In this document: in pieces, positions 1 through 9,337 of the stretch
Layout: every line of letters begins with the position of its first letter
Numbering within the stretch: position 1 is the stretch's first letter
Program-made: the position numbers and the translations under genes
Notes under the pieces: model-generated
Databases searched by the model: none
The model's input: only the letters and a program-made list of their open reading frames with translations
What the model was told of the DNA's origin: nothing
Source of the DNA: Xenophilus aerolatus
GTDB taxonomy: Bacteria > Pseudomonadota > Gammaproteobacteria > Burkholderiales > Burkholderiaceae_C
Length of the DNA stretch: 64,000 bases
Assembly: GCA_030418545.1 (NCBI GenBank)
Contig: QAIB01000001.1
Coordinates: forward strand, 992,001 to 1,056,000
Direction: 5' to 3'

Positions 1-1
1 G

Positions 2-865
2 GACGTGAACCCGAGCATCATCGCCCGCGGCACGCCCGGCATGTCGGGTGCCGACCTGGCCAACCTGTGCAACGAGGCTGCGCTGATGGCCGCCCGCCGC
101 AATGCGCGCGTCGTCGAGATGCAGGACTTCGAGAAGGCCAAGGACAAGATCTTCATGGGCCCCGAACGCAAGAGCATGGTCATGCCCGAGGAAGAGCGCC
201 GCAACACGGCGTACCACGAGTCCGGCCATGCGCTCATCGGCAAGCTGCTGCCCAAGTGCGACCCGGTGCACAAGGTCACCATCATCCCGCGCGGCCGCGC
301 GCTGGGCGTGACCATGAGCCTGCCCGAGAACGACCGCTACAGCTACGATCGCGAGTACATGCTGAACCAAATCAGCATGCTCTTCGGCGGCCGCATCGCC
401 GAAGAGGTGTTCATGAACCAGATGACCACCGGCGCCAGCAACGATTTCGAGCGGGCCACCAACCTGGCGCGCGACATGGTCATGAAGTACGGCATGAGCG
501 AGGCGCTCGGCCCGATGGTCTACGCCGAGAACGAGGGCGAGGTGTTCCTGGGCCGCTCGGTGACCAAGACCACCAACATGAGCGAGACGACCATGCAGAA
601 GGTCGACGCCGAGGTGCGCCGCATCATCGACGATCAGTACAGCCTGGCGCGGCGCCTGATCGAAGAGAACAGCGACAAGATGCACGCCATGGCCAAGGCC
701 CTGCTCGAATGGGAAACCATCGACACCGAGCAGCTGGACGACATCATGGCCGGCCGCGAGCCGCGTCCGCCGAAGGACTGGACACCGCGCGTGCCGCCGA
801 CCGGCAGCGGCGGCAGCGGTGGGACGCCGGCCGTCAAGCCGGACCCGGCGCCCACGGCCGCATGA
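2..865 (+). CDS. ftsH: ATP-dependent zinc metalloprotease FtsH, C-terminal part (5' end outside window)
   Basis: FtsH is a membrane-anchored AAA+ protease that degrades misfolded membrane proteins and short-lived cytosolic regulators. The window starts inside the end of the AAA module (GMSGADLANLCNEAALMAARR, the AAA C-terminal helical region). The peptidase domain follows, with the zinc motif HESGH at about residue 70 of the visible part and the downstream region TTGASNDFERAT typical of the M41 family. The end is a Gly/Pro-rich tail. The reading frame is open from base 2, so the start codon and membrane segments lie upstream. A strong hairpin terminator follows the stop. The identification is secure from both AAA and M41 signatures. 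Confidence 0.97.
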   Translation, partial: DVNPSIIARGTPGMSGADLANLCNEAALMAARRNARVVEMQDFEKAKDKIFMGPERKSMVMPEEERRNTAYHESGHALIGKLLPKCDPVHKVTIIPRGRALGVTMSLPENDRYSYDREYMLNQISMLFGGRIAEEVFMNQMTTGASNDFERATNLARDMVMKYGMSEALGPMVYAENEGEVFLGRSVTKTTNMSETTMQKVDAEVRRIIDDQYSLARRLIEENSDKMHAMAKALLEWETIDTEQLDDIMAGREPRPPKDWTPRVPPTGSGGSGGTPAVKPDPAPTAA

Positions 866-886
866 GCGTGGCGCTGCGCCAGCACG

Positions 887-914
887 ACGGGGCTTCGGCC
901 CCGTTTTTCTTTCT
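887..914 (+). terminator. Rho-independent terminator after ftsH
   Basis: The stem ACGGGGC / GCCCCGT encloses a TTCG tetraloop and is followed by TTTTCTTTCT. It lies 21 bases after the ftsH stop and ends about 18 bases before the folP start, so it should limit read-through from ftsH into folP. Confidence 0.85.
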
Positions 915-932
915 CTCGCCCGGGATCGGCAC

Positions 933-1829
933 ATGACGGTTCCGCGGCCGGACGCCGTGTGGCAGACCGCCCGGCATCGGATCGATCTGCGCCGCCCGCG
1001 GGTGATGGGCATCGTCAACGTCACGCCGGATTCGTTCTCCGACGGTGGTGCGCACGAATCCGCGTTCGCGGCCCTTCGGCACTGCGAGGCACTGCTGACC
1101 GAGGGCGCCGACATCCTCGACATCGGCGGCGAGTCGACGCGGCCGGGCAGCCCGGCGGTGCCGTTGGAGGAGGAACTGGCGCGCGTGCTGCCGGTGGTCC
1201 GTGAGGCGGTGCGACTCGGCGTACCGATCTCCGTCGACACCTACAAGCCCGAGGTGATGCGCGCGGCGCTCGACCTGGGCGCCGACATCGTGAACGACGT
1301 CTGGGCGCTGCGCCGTCCGGGTGCGGCCGAGGCGGTCGCCGCCCATCCGTCGTGCGGGGTGTGCCTGATGCACATGCACCGAGATCCGCAGACCATGCAG
1401 ACGGCGCCCATGCAGGGCGATGTCGTGCCCCAGGTGCTATCGTTTCTGGAGCAGGCTGCGCAGGCGGCATGCGCGCTGGGAGTCGATTCGGCTCGCATCG
1501 TGCTCGATCCTGGCATCGGCTTCGGCAAGACGGTGGCGCAGAATTTCGCGCTGCTCGCGCGGCAGCGCGAGCTGCTCGGCGCGGGCTTCCCCCTGCTGGC
1601 CGGCTGGTCCCGAAAGTCCTCGCTCGGGGCGGTCACCGGCCTCGAGTCGCCGGCAGAGCGCATGGTGCCCAGCTTCGCCGCCGCGCTCATGGCGGTGGAG
1701 CGGGGCGCGCGCATCGTGCGCGTGCATGATGTGCGGCCGACGGTGCAGGCGCTGGCGGTCTGGCAGGCTGCGGAGGATGCGGCGAGCGAAGGCACAGCAG
1801 AACAAGGACGGGAAAGGCAAGAACGATGA
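933..1829 (+). CDS. folP: Dihydropteroate synthase
   Basis: FolP condenses 6-hydroxymethyl-7,8-dihydropterin diphosphate with p-aminobenzoate in folate synthesis and is the sulfonamide target. The 298-residue product has the family signatures [14 protein letters not shown] near residue 28 and GGESTRPG near residue 66, as expected for the TIM-barrel enzyme, and its length fits the family. The ATG at 933 was chosen because upstream codons of the open frame run through the ftsH terminator. The stop overlaps the glmM start by four bases (ATGA), the classic folP-glmM pair. Confidence 0.95.
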   Translation: MTVPRPDAVWQTARHRIDLRRPRVMGIVNVTPDSFSDGGAHESAFAALRHCEALLTEGADILDIGGESTRPGSPAVPLEEELARVLPVVREAVRLGVPISVDTYKPEVMRAALDLGADIVNDVWALRRPGAAEAVAAHPSCGVCLMHMHRDPQTMQTAPMQGDVVPQVLSFLEQAAQAACALGVDSARIVLDPGIGFGKTVAQNFALLARQRELLGAGFPLLAGWSRKSSLGAVTGLESPAERMVPSFAAALMAVERGARIVRVHDVRPTVQALAVWQAAEDAASEGTAEQGRERQER

Positions 1830-3178
1830 CACGACAGTATTTCGGCACCGACGGCATCCGCGGCACCGTGGGCAAGGCACCCATCACCCCGGACTTCGTG
1901 CTGCGCCTGGCGCATGCCGTGGGCCGCGTCCTCAAGCGCACCGAGGCGCGCCCGACGGTGCTGATCGGCAAGGACACCCGCATCTCGGGCTACATGCTGG
2001 AATCGGCCCTCGAATCGGGCTTCAACTCCGCCGGCGTCAACGTCGTGCTGCTCGGCCCGCTGCCCACGCCCGGCGTCGCCTACCTGACGCGTGCGCAGCG
2101 TGCGAGCCTGGGCGTGGTCATCAGCGCCAGCCACAACGCCTATCCCGACAACGGCATCAAGTTCTTCAGCGCGCAAGGCACCAAGCTCAGCGACGAGTGG
2201 GAAGAGGCCGTGGAAGCGGCACTGGCCGAACCGCCCCTGTGGGTCGATTCGGCTGCCCTCGGCCGCGCGCGGCGGCTCGACGATGCCGCGGGCCGCTACA
2301 TCGAGTTCTGCAAGAGCACCTTTCCCAACGACCTCAGTCTGCGCGGGCTGAAGCTGGTCGTCGACGCGGCCCACGGGGCAGCCTACCAGGTGGCGCCCAA
2401 CGTCTTCCACGAACTCGGGGCCGACGTGACCAGCATTGGCGTGCAGCCCGACGGCCTGAACATCAACAAGGGCGTGGGTGCCACCCATCCCGAGGCCCTG
2501 ATCGAGGCCGTGAAGGCGCAGGGCGCCGACTACGGCATCGCGCTGGACGGCGACGCGGACCGCCTGCAACTGGTCGACGCCAGCGGGCGCCTGTTCAACG
2601 GCGACGAGCTGCTCTACCTCATGGCGGCCGACCGCATCGCGCGCGGCGAGAAGCCCGTGGGCGTGGTGGGCACGCTGATGACCAACAAGGCGGTGGAGAT
2701 GGCTTTCAGGCGGGCCGAGGTGGAGTTCGTGCGCGCCAAGGTCGGCGACCGCTACGTGCTCGAGGAACTCGACCGCCGTGGCTGGCTGCTGGGTGGCGAG
2801 GGCTCGGGTCACCTGCTGGCGCTGGACCGACACACGACCGGCGATGGCCTCGTGAGCGCCCTGCAGGTGCTGCAGGCCGTGGTGCGCAGCGGCAAGGGCG
2901 TCGCCGATTTGCTGGGCGGCGTGCGGCTCTTTCCCCAGACGCTGATCAACGTGCGCCTCGCCGAGGGCCAGGACTGGAAGAGCAGCGCCGCGCTCGCCCA
3001 GGCGACGGCGCAGGCGGAGGCGGAGCTGGGTGACGCCGGCCGTGTGCTGATCCGGGCGAGCGGCACCGAGCCGCTGCTGCGTGTCATGGTCGAGGCGCGC
3101 GATGCCGCGCAGGCCGAGGCCTGTGCGCGGCGCATCGCAGCCACCTTGGAACCCGCCACGGCGCCGACGGCGCGCTGA
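1826..3178 (+). CDS. glmM: Phosphoglucosamine mutase
   Basis: GlmM converts glucosamine-6-phosphate to glucosamine-1-phosphate for UDP-GlcNAc, the precursor of peptidoglycan and lipid A. The 450-residue protein begins with YFGTDGIRG, carries the phosphoserine loop ISASHN with the catalytic serine at residue 102, and has the metal-binding DGDADR motif near residue 243. The sugar-phosphate contact GEGSGH and the C-terminal phosphate loop RASGTEP are present. It is translationally coupled to folP by an ATGA overlap. No terminator is visible directly after it. Confidence 0.96.
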   Translation: MTRQYFGTDGIRGTVGKAPITPDFVLRLAHAVGRVLKRTEARPTVLIGKDTRISGYMLESALESGFNSAGVNVVLLGPLPTPGVAYLTRAQRASLGVVISASHNAYPDNGIKFFSAQGTKLSDEWEEAVEAALAEPPLWVDSAALGRARRLDDAAGRYIEFCKSTFPNDLSLRGLKLVVDAAHGAAYQVAPNVFHELGADVTSIGVQPDGLNINKGVGATHPEALIEAVKAQGADYGIALDGDADRLQLVDASGRLFNGDELLYLMAADRIARGEKPVGVVGTLMTNKAVEMAFRRAEVEFVRAKVGDRYVLEELDRRGWLLGGEGSGHLLALDRHTTGDGLVSALQVLQAVVRSGKGVADLLGGVRLFPQTLINVRLAEGQDWKSSAALAQATAQAEAELGDAGRVLIRASGTEPLLRVMVEARDAAQAEACARRIAATLEPATAPTAR

Positions 3179-3251
3179 AGGCACCGTCCATGCCGGCCGC
3201 ACGGGTCCAGGCCGTCCAGAGCCGACCTACGCGCGGCTTCACAAAGCAAGT

Positions 3252-3279
3252 TTGGCAGGCCGTCTTTTGCGGGTAGGCT
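3252..3279 (+). promoter_or_regulatory. Possible sigma70-type promoter for the GNAT gene
   Basis: TTGGCA at 3252-3257 and TAGGCT at 3274-3279 are separated by 16 bases, about 70 bases upstream of the GTG start at 3350. The same hexamers occur upstream of the arr homologue (36910-36938). This is a pattern match only. Confidence 0.35.
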
Positions 3280-3349
3280 CGGGCCTGGCCGGCGATGCGC
3301 ATGCCGGCACGACGGTACAGCACTTGCCGCGTCTTTTTCTGGAGCCCGT

Positions 3350-3829
3350 GTGATCGAGATTTGCCTAGCCGACTACTGCAACCCCGTGCATGCCCGCTGG
3401 TTGGTGGAGCTCCTGGACCAGTACGCCTGCGACCCGGCCGGTGGAGGCACACCGCTGGACCCGGCCGTCAAGGCCGCGTTGCCCCAGGCGCTTGCCCAGC
3501 GACCGCAAGCCTTCAGCGTCCTGGCCTTCGACGCCGATCAGCCCATTGGCCTCATCAACTGCATGGAGGGTTTTTCCACCTTCGCTTGCCGGCCCCTCGT
3601 CAACGTGCACGACGTGGTCGTGAACGCCGGTCATCGCGGCCAGCGTGTGGCGCATCGCATGCTGGCGCGTGTGGAGGAAGAAGCGCGTCGACGGGGCGCG
3701 TGCAAGCTCACGCTCGAGGTGCTTTCGGGGAATCGGTCGGCGCTGCAGGCCTATGTGCGCGAAGGGTTCGCTGGTTATCAGCTGGATCCGGCGTTCGGTG
3801 CGGCGCTGTTCCTGCAGAAGCCGCTTTAA
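3350..3829 (+). CDS. GNAT family N-acetyltransferase
   Basis: This is a 159-residue acetyl-CoA-dependent N-acetyltransferase of unknown substrate. The acetyl-CoA loop is visible as GHRGQRVAHRML (about residues 94-105), followed by the C-terminal strand region LEVLSGNRSALQAYVREGF that matches the family pattern N-x-x-A-x-x-x-Y-x-x-x-G-F. The start is GTG, placed by a GGAG box five bases upstream. It is preceded by a possible promoter and followed immediately by a reverse-oriented copy of the GCTAT...ATAGC element, whose tail abuts the stop. Confidence 0.85.
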   Translation: MIEICLADYCNPVHARWLVELLDQYACDPAGGGTPLDPAVKAALPQALAQRPQAFSVLAFDADQPIGLINCMEGFSTFACRPLVNVHDVVVNAGHRGQRVAHRMLARVEEEARRRGACKLTLEVLSGNRSALQAYVREGFAGYQLDPAFGAALFLQKPL

Positions 3830-3884
3830 CAGAAAGCGCCCTGCAAGCCTGCCAAGTCGGTGCAGCAGCTATCAAAAATATAGC
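3830..3884 (-). repeat. GCTAT-N7-ATAGC element, copy 1 (reverse)
   Basis: Read on the minus strand from 3884 this is GCTATATTTTTGATAGC, then a GC-rich body, then a T-rich tail (GCTTTCTGTT) that ends against the GNAT stop codon. It matches the head and tail layout of six other copies in the window and is the only copy facing its upstream gene. Confidence 0.7.
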
Positions 3885-4111
3885 GGCGCGGAAGAACTCC
3901 GGCGGCGTCGCGTGCCGACTGTGCCGGGCCATCGCCTTGCCCGCGTGTGCGCGCTCGTCGGCAGCTCGCCGCCGCCCGGCGATGCAGCGGACGCTTTCGT
4001 CTATGCGAATCCTTAACAGTTCTCTACACGCTTCACAGAGGACAGCTTCCCACAACTGCTGCAAGTCTGGCGTGCTCGCTATGTTCAACGAGAGGTGGAG
4101 GCGCGAAGGCA

Positions 4112-4614
4112 GTGAAGATTCTCATCCACAGCTCGGTTTTCTACCCGGCTGTCGGCAACATCGCGAACCACACCCGCATGCTGTCCGCCGGGTTCGTACG
4201 GGCCGGCGACCAAGTCAAGGTGGTGACCCGACAGGCGCAGGACGACGCGCGAGCCCCTCGCACGCTGCCTCAATCGGCAACCGCACGATGGTCGTGCCCT
4301 CGATGGGCCCCGAAGGCTTCGGCATCGTCGCGCTCGAAGGCCCGGCCTGCGGGTGTCGCATGATCGTCTCGTAGGCCAGCGGCCTGCCGGAAGCTGTGGC
4401 CGGCCACGCGGACACTTTCTCCACGGGCGACCGGGTGGCGCTGCACCCACTGCTCGAACGCGCGCTGGACGAGGGCGAGCCCAGCACATCGGAGCGCGGT
4501 CTGTTCCTGGACCGCCACATGCGCCCGCATGTGGCCAGCCAGTACCTGGGCGTGTTCGAACGCGTCGTCGGCCCACGGTTTTCCCGGGGCGAACAGGCAG
4601 GGCAGCCTTGCTAG
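4112..4614 (+). pseudogene. Glycosyltransferase family 4 remnant (internal deletion, frameshift, nonsense codon)
   Basis: A GTG start at 4112, eleven bases after GGAGG-like sequence, opens a normal glycosyltransferase N-terminus (VKILIHSSVFYPAVGNIANH) for about 45 codons. The sequence then jumps frame to a typical GT4 C-terminal donor-binding region (VVPSMGPEGFGIVALEG) and is interrupted by an in-frame TAG at 4372 where the family usually has an Asp. It resumes with GLPEAVAGHADTFSTGDRVA and ends at 4614. The total is about 165 codons, against roughly 350-400 in the family, so the middle is missing. It was probably once part of an exopolysaccharide locus with the next gene. Confidence 0.8.
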
Positions 4615-5180
4615 AACGCGGCAGCATCGCCGGCCTGCGCCTGCCCGAGCGCACGCTGTGCCTCCCCAACACGACGGCCCGGGTTCGGATAGCGCAGCCA
4701 TCGGCAACTTCCTCGCCGAGCGGGGCGTGGGTGCGACCTTCTTCGTCGTTGGCAAGTGCGCCGAGCAGCGTCCCGACGCGCTGGCCGGCCTGCATGCGGC
4801 GGGCCACATCATCGGCAAGCACACCTACGACCACCCCGACATGCCCTACTACGTGGCCGGGGGGCGACGTTCGCGAGCAGATCATCCGCGCCGACGGCCT
4901 CATCCGCCGCGACAGCCGCGACGGCCGGGTCTTCCTGCGCGCGACCTACGGCAAGTGGTCGCCCGAAGTGGCCGACGACCGAACATCGAGCCACGCAGTT
5001 TGCTGGGCCACGTGGCCCCGTGTACTGGGAAGTGCCCGATATCAACTGCCACTGCTGGCGACTGGGCCAGTCGGTGGAGGCGGCCGAGCAATACATGGCG
5101 CAGTTCGAGCGCCATGGCAGGGGCATCGTGGTCGTGCCCGAATCCGATCCAAGCTGCTCCCGGCCTGGACGACGGCGGGT
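4605..5180 (+). pseudogene. Polysaccharide deacetylase (NodB-type) remnant with several frameshifts
   Basis: Fragments in all three frames assemble into one deacetylase. LPERTLCL is in one frame and DGPGSDSAAIGNFLAERG with GATFFVVGKCAEQRPDALAG and HTYDHPDMPYY in a second. GDVREQIIRADGLIRR with VFLRATYGKWSPEVADD returns to the first frame, and GPVYWEVPDINCHCWRLG lies in the third. The TFDDGPG metal motif is damaged to HDGPG, while HTYDH is kept. At least three frameshifts exclude a functional product. It follows the broken glycosyltransferase directly, and both look like one decayed polysaccharide unit. Confidence 0.8.
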
Positions 5181-5186
5181 TTCCAT

Positions 5187-5243
5187 AAGAAAAATGCCGC
5201 CGGCCCTTGCGGGGCGGGCGGCAGATGCTATGGAAAATATAGC
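5187..5243 (-). terminator. GCTAT...ATAGC element, copy 2, acting as terminator of the acyl-CoA operon
   Basis: On the minus strand the head GCTATATTTTCCATAGC (5243-5227) is followed by a strong GC hairpin (GCCGCC...GGCGGC, with GGGCC/CCGCC inner pairs) and then ATTTTTCTTA. It begins 16 bases after the stop of the acyl-CoA dehydrogenase gene and in the same direction, so this repeat copy also has the form of an intrinsic terminator. Confidence 0.75.
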
Positions 5244-5259
5244 AAGCCGACGGGGCAGC

Positions 5260-6531
5260 TCAGAAGCGCGTGACCGGCGGCGCGCTTTCGCGCTTGTCCG
5301 TCGAGTACTTGCCCAGCTCCCACTTGGCGATCGCGTTGCGGTGCACCTCGTCCGGGCCGTCGGCGAAGCGCAGCGTGCGAGCCTGCGCGTAGGCGTAGGC
5401 GAGCGGGAAGTCGTCGCACATGCCGCCGCCGCCATGGACCTGCATGGCCCAGTCGATCACCTGGCAGGCCATGCTGGGCGCCACCACCTTGATCATGGCG
5501 ATTTCGCTCTTGGCCACCTTGTTGCCGGCCACGTCCATCAGCCACGCGGCCTTGAGCGTGAGCAGGCGGGCCATGTCGATCTTGCAGCGCGCCTCGGCGA
5601 TGCGCTCCTGCGTCACGGTCTGCTGCGCCACCGTCTTGCCGAAGGCCACGCGCGAGGACGCGCGTCGGCACATCAGTTCGAGCGCGCGCTCGGCCAGCCC
5701 GATCAGGCGCATGCAATGGTGGATGCGACCGGGGCCGAGGCGGCCCTGGGCGATCTCGAAGCCGCGTCCCTCGCCCAGCAGGATGTCGGAGACCGGCACG
5801 CGCACATTCTCGAAGTACATCTCGACGTGGCCATGCGGCGCGTCGTCGTAGCCCATCACGTTGAGCGGGCGCACGATGCGGATGCCCTTGGCGTCGGCCG
5901 GCACCAGCACCATGCTCTGCTGCGAGTGCTTGGGGGCTTCAGGGTCGCTCTTGCCCATGGTGATGAACACCGCGCAGCGCGGATCGGCCGCACCGGAGAT
6001 CCACCACTTGTGGCCGTTGATGACGTACTCGTCACCCTGGCGCTCGATGCGGGTGCAGATGTTGGTCGCATCGCTCGAGGCGACTTCGGGCTCGGTCATC
6101 GCGAAAGCCGAGCGGATCTTGCCGTCGAGCAGCGGCTGCAGCCAGCGTTCGCGGTGCTCGTCGGTGCCGTAGCGGGCGATGGTTTCCATGTTGCCGGTGT
6201 CGGGCGCCGAGCAGTTGAAGACCTCCGAGGCCCATGGCACGCGGCCCATCAGCTCGGCCAGCGGTGCGTATTCCATGTTGGTCAGGCCGCCGCCCTTCTT
6301 CTTGGCGATCTCCGCCGTGTCGTTGGGCAGGAACAGGTTCCAGAGGTCCTGTGCACGCGCCTTTTCCTTCAGGCGCTCGATGACCTGGAGCGCGGACCAG
6401 CGCTTGCCCGCCGCCGTGTTGGCGGCCAGCTCGGCCGTGTACTCGGCTTCGGCCGGGAAGATGTGCTCGTCCATGAAGTCGCTCACGCGCTTCTGGAGCT
6501 CCTTGGTTTTGGCCGAAAAGTCGAAGTCCAT
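5260..6531 (-). CDS. Acyl-CoA dehydrogenase (ACAD10/11- or LvaC-like)
   Basis: This is a 423-residue FAD-dependent acyl-CoA dehydrogenase family protein. The family motifs [14 protein letters not shown] (about residue 155) and the C-terminal [13 protein letters not shown] region are present, and the length is normal. AGGAGACACC precedes the ATG and supports the start. It is the last gene of a minus-strand operon and lies 37 bases after an APH-fold kinase. That kinase/dehydrogenase pairing is also found fused in eukaryotic ACAD10/11 and as separate LvaA/LvaC proteins, where the pair removes a 4-hydroxyl group through a phosphorylated acyl-CoA. That role is inferred from context, not from residues seen here. 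Confidence 0.88.
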   Translation of the reverse strand: MDFDFSAKTKELQKRVSDFMDEHIFPAEAEYTAELAANTAAGKRWSALQVIERLKEKARAQDLWNLFLPNDTAEIAKKKGGGLTNMEYAPLAELMGRVPWASEVFNCSAPDTGNMETIARYGTDEHRERWLQPLLDGKIRSAFAMTEPEVASSDATNICTRIERQGDEYVINGHKWWISGAADPRCAVFITMGKSDPEAPKHSQQSMVLVPADAKGIRIVRPLNVMGYDDAPHGHVEMYFENVRVPVSDILLGEGRGFEIAQGRLGPGRIHHCMRLIGLAERALELMCRRASSRVAFGKTVAQQTVTQERIAEARCKIDMARLLTLKAAWLMDVAGNKVAKSEIAMIKVVAPSMACQVIDWAMQVHGGGGMCDDFPLAYAYAQARTLRFADGPDEVHRNAIAKWELGKYSTDKRESAPPVTRF

Positions 6532-6568
6532 GGTGTCTCCTGGGGTGGGGTAGGGAGTGGGAAAGGCG

Positions 6569-7675
6569 TTACGCCTTCTGGGCGAACTGCCAGGCCATCG
6601 CGGCCATGGGCCGCGCGCCGCGCGCGGAAGCCACGGCCTGCTCGCTCGAGGCCGTGCCCGCCTCGACCCGCTTGGCGATGCCTTGCAGGATGGCGGCCAT
6701 GCGGAACAGGTTGTAGGCCTGGTAGAAGTTCCAGTCGGGCGCGAGCGCCTCGGGTGTGCTGATGCGGGTGCGCTCGCAGTAGCGGCGGATGTACTCGGCC
6801 TCGGTCGGGATGCCGAGCGAGGCGACGTCGACGCCACCGATGCCGCGCCCCGTCGTGGGCGGCATGTGCCACGACATGCAGTGGTAGCTGAAGTCGGCAA
6901 GCGGATGGCCCAGCGTCGACAGCTCCCAGTCGAGCACGGCGATGATGCGCGGCTCGGTCGCATGGAACATCACGTTGTCCAGGCGGTAGTCGCCGTGCAC
7001 GATCGAGACCTTGCTCTCGTCGCGCGCGCTGGCCGGCATGTGCGTGGGCAGCCAGTCGATCAGGCGCTCCATCTCCTCGATGGGCTGCGACAGTTCGCCG
7101 GCACCGTCGGCCGAGGCCTTGTACTGCTTGCTCCAGCGACCGATCTGCCGCTCGAAGTAGTTGCCGGGCTTGCCGTAGTCGGCCAGGCCGCGCGCGGCGA
7201 AGTCGACCGTGTGCAGGGCCGCGATGACGCGGTTCATCTCGTCGTAGTAGGCCGCGCGTTCGGCGTTGCTGAAGCCGGGCAGCGACTGGTCCCAGAGCAC
7301 GCGGCCTTCCATGCACTCCATGACGTAGAAGGCGCGGCCAATGACGGATTCGTCCTCGCACAGGCAGTACATGGCGGGCACGGGCACGTCGGTGCCGGCC
7401 AGGCCCTTCATGACCTTGTATTCGCGCTCGATGGCATGCGCGGAGGGCAGCAGCCTGGCGACCGGGCCTGGCTTGGCGCGCATCACGTAGCTGCGCTGCG
7501 GCGTGACCAGCTTGTAGGTGGGGTTCGACTGCCCGCCCTTGAACATCTCGACCGTCAGCGGGCCCTGGAAGCCATCGAGATGCGTGCTCAGCCAGCCGGC
7601 CAGCGCCTCGGTGTCGAAGGCATGCTGGGAGGAGACGGCGCGCGTGCCGATGAAGTTGCTGAAATCCTGCGTCAT
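6569..7675 (-). CDS. Aminoglycoside-phosphotransferase-fold kinase (LvaA / ACAD10-11 kinase type)
   Basis: This 368-residue protein has the APH/choline-kinase fold. The catalytic loop HGDYRLDNV (about residue 228) and the metal-binding aspartate in [11 protein letters not shown] (about residue 249) are intact, and the N-terminal nucleotide-binding region [10 protein letters not shown] is visible. ATG at 7675 ([10 protein letters not shown]) is preferred over an upstream in-frame ATG because homologues of this family start near there; the ribosome site is weak. In this gene order the likely substrate is a 4-hydroxyacyl-CoA rather than an antibiotic. The assignment rests on neighbours. Confidence 0.85.
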   Translation of the reverse strand: MTQDFSNFIGTRAVSSQHAFDTEALAGWLSTHLDGFQGPLTVEMFKGGQSNPTYKLVTPQRSYVMRAKPGPVARLLPSAHAIEREYKVMKGLAGTDVPVPAMYCLCEDESVIGRAFYVMECMEGRVLWDQSLPGFSNAERAAYYDEMNRVIAALHTVDFAARGLADYGKPGNYFERQIGRWSKQYKASADGAGELSQPIEEMERLIDWLPTHMPASARDESKVSIVHGDYRLDNVMFHATEPRIIAVLDWELSTLGHPLADFSYHCMSWHMPPTTGRGIGGVDVASLGIPTEAEYIRRYCERTRISTPEALAPDWNFYQAYNLFRMAAILQGIAKRVEAGTASSEQAVASARGARPMAAMAWQFAQKA

Positions 7676-7714
7676 GTCTCGAAAGCTTGTTGTTCGTTCA
7701 GGGCGCCGCATGCG

Positions 7715-8434
7715 TCAGTCGTCGGCCTGCGAGATGCGCATGAGCGCATCCCGGTCGAGCACCACGAGGCCTGCCGGCTCGATGCGGATCGCACCTTCGC
7801 GCTCCATCGATTTCAGTTCCTGGTTGACGCGCTGGCGCGAAGCGCCGAGCAGTTGCGCCAGCTCTTCCTGCGCCAGCTGCAGGCCGATGCGTGTCTGGCT
7901 GCCGTCGGCCAGGTTGGGCACCCCGTAGCTGCGCACCAGGTGCACCAGCTGCTTGGCCAGGCGTGCGCGCAAGGGCAGGGTGTTGAGGTCTTCCACCAGC
8001 CCGAACAATGTGCGGATGCGCCGCGCCTGCAGGCGCATCAATGCTTCGTACAGCTCGACGTGCGAGGACAGGATCTTCTGGAAGTCGGCGCGCGCGACGC
8101 ACAGGATGGTGGTCTCGCCATGCGCATAGGCGTCGTGCGTGCGACGGTCCCCGTCGAACATCGCCACGTCGCCGAACCAGATGCCCGGCTCGACGTAGGT
8201 CAGCGTGACCTGCTTGCCCGACACGGCCGTGGAACTCACGCGCACTGCGCCCTTCGCGCAGGCGATCCACGAGTCGGGTGGATCGCCGCGTGCGGCGATG
8301 AGTTCGCCGTCCTTGTAGCGTCTGACGAAAGCGCATCGGAGGATGTCGTGCCGCAGCGAGGGTGAAAGTGATGTGAACCAGCGACCACCGTTGATCGCTT
8401 CTCTTTCTTCGATGGTAAGAATGGGGTCGTCCAT
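7715..8434 (-). CDS. Crp/Fnr family transcriptional regulator
   Basis: This 239-residue protein has a cyclic-nucleotide-binding-like beta-roll (about residues 30-140, with GIWFGDVAMFDG at the position of the phosphate-binding cassette) and a C-terminal winged helix (QEELAQLLGASRQRVNQELKSME). No Fnr-type N-terminal cysteine cluster is seen. The ATG at 8434 is preceded by GGAAAAGAC. Sitting in the middle of the acyl-CoA operon, it probably controls that operon in response to a metabolite. Ligand and operator are unknown. Confidence 0.9.
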   Translation of the reverse strand: MDDPILTIEEREAINGGRWFTSLSPSLRHDILRCAFVRRYKDGELIAARGDPPDSWIACAKGAVRVSSTAVSGKQVTLTYVEPGIWFGDVAMFDGDRRTHDAYAHGETTILCVARADFQKILSSHVELYEALMRLQARRIRTLFGLVEDLNTLPLRARLAKQLVHLVRSYGVPNLADGSQTRIGLQLAQEELAQLLGASRQRVNQELKSMEREGAIRIEPAGLVVLDRDALMRISQADD

Positions 8435-8517
8435 TGGTCTGTCTTTTCCGCGACTGGATGAGAGAGGGTTGTCGCACGAGCGACCGGGGCCGTTCGCCGT
8501 GCTGCGCCGCGTGCGGC

Positions 8518-9297
8518 CTATTCGTACTGCGGCTTGCTCTTGGCGAGGAAGGCCGAGATGCCGATGCCGGCGTTGGCATGGTGCAGGTTGCGCACGAAGT
8601 GATCGCGCTCGCTCGCAAGCTGGGTGTTCAAGTCGACGCCACGCGCTTCGCTGACGAGTTCCTTGATGCTGGCGAGCGCGTTCGGTGCACGTTCGGCCAG
8701 GCCGTGGGCGAGGGCCATCGCCGTGCTCAAGGCATGGCCCGCGTCGGTCAGCTCGTTCACCAGTCCCAACTCGTGCAGTCGCGTGGCGGCAATGCGTTCG
8801 CCCTTCATGAGCCATTCGCTGGCGAGCTGTCGCGGCAGTGCCCGTGCAAGGTGCCAACTCAAGCCGCCGTCCGGCGACAGAGCGACGTTGCTGTACGACG
8901 CGGCGAAGATCGCATCGCGTGCGGCGACGACGAAGTCGCAGGCCATCGCGAGCGAGAAGCCGGCGCCCGCGGCAGCACCCTCGACGGCGGCGATCACGGG
9001 CTTGGGGAAGGTGCGGATGGCGTCGATCCAGCTGTGCAGCCCCTCGATGCTCTCGGCCTGCACCTGCGGGTCGCGTTCGCGATTGGCCTGCAGCCGCTGC
9101 AGCGAACCGCCGGCGCAGAACCACGCGCCTTCACCGACGATGACGACGCAGCGCACCTCCGGGTTGCTTTCCGCGCCGCCCAGCGCCTCGATGCCGGCGG
9201 CGTAGATCTCCGGCCCCAGCGCGTTGCGCTGGCTCGGATTGGACAGCGTCAGCACCATGGTGCGGCCTTCGCTGGTGCTCTTCAGTTCTGCGGTCAT
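8518..9297 (-). CDS. Enoyl-CoA hydratase/isomerase family protein (alternative oxepin-CoA hydrolase type)
   Basis: This is a 259-residue crotonase-fold protein. The oxyanion-hole segments are visible as FCAGGSLQRL (about residue 60) and EGAAAGAGFSLA (about residue 105), and YSNVALSPDGGLS lies where active-site acids normally sit. In Comamonadaceae, proteins of this look are often annotated as alternative oxepin-CoA hydrolases of phenylacetate catabolism, but a plain enoyl-CoA hydratase in a beta-oxidation-like operon fits equally well. It lies 40 bases downstream of the 3-hydroxyacyl-CoA dehydrogenase gene. Confidence 0.88.
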   Translation of the reverse strand: MTAELKSTSEGRTMVLTLSNPSQRNALGPEIYAAGIEALGGAESNPEVRCVVIVGEGAWFCAGGSLQRLQANRERDPQVQAESIEGLHSWIDAIRTFPKPVIAAVEGAAAGAGFSLAMACDFVVAARDAIFAASYSNVALSPDGGLSWHLARALPRQLASEWLMKGERIAATRLHELGLVNELTDAGHALSTAMALAHGLAERAPNALASIKELVSEARGVDLNTQLASERDHFVRNLHHANAGIGISAFLAKSKPQYE

Positions 9298-9337
9298 CGG
9301 TGGGCCTCTGTCTCGCGTGCGCCTGACGTGACGCGTG

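Noticed and set aside
1241-3202. Very long open frame of over 650 codons antisense to folP-glmM
   Set aside because: It mirrors codon positions of well-identified genes; high GC content leaves antisense frames open. Its translation is His/Arg/Ala-rich and matches no family.
6569-7675. Aminoglycoside resistance phosphotransferase
   Set aside because: The APH fold is present, but the gene lies in an acyl-CoA operon next to an acyl-CoA dehydrogenase, the arrangement of LvaA and ACAD10/11 kinases, not of resistance genes.
8518-9297. Evidence for a full phenylacetate (paa) pathway from the oxepin-CoA-hydrolase-like and PaaH-like genes
   Set aside because: No paaABCDE epoxidase, paaK ligase or paaZ is in the window, so the pathway cannot be claimed.
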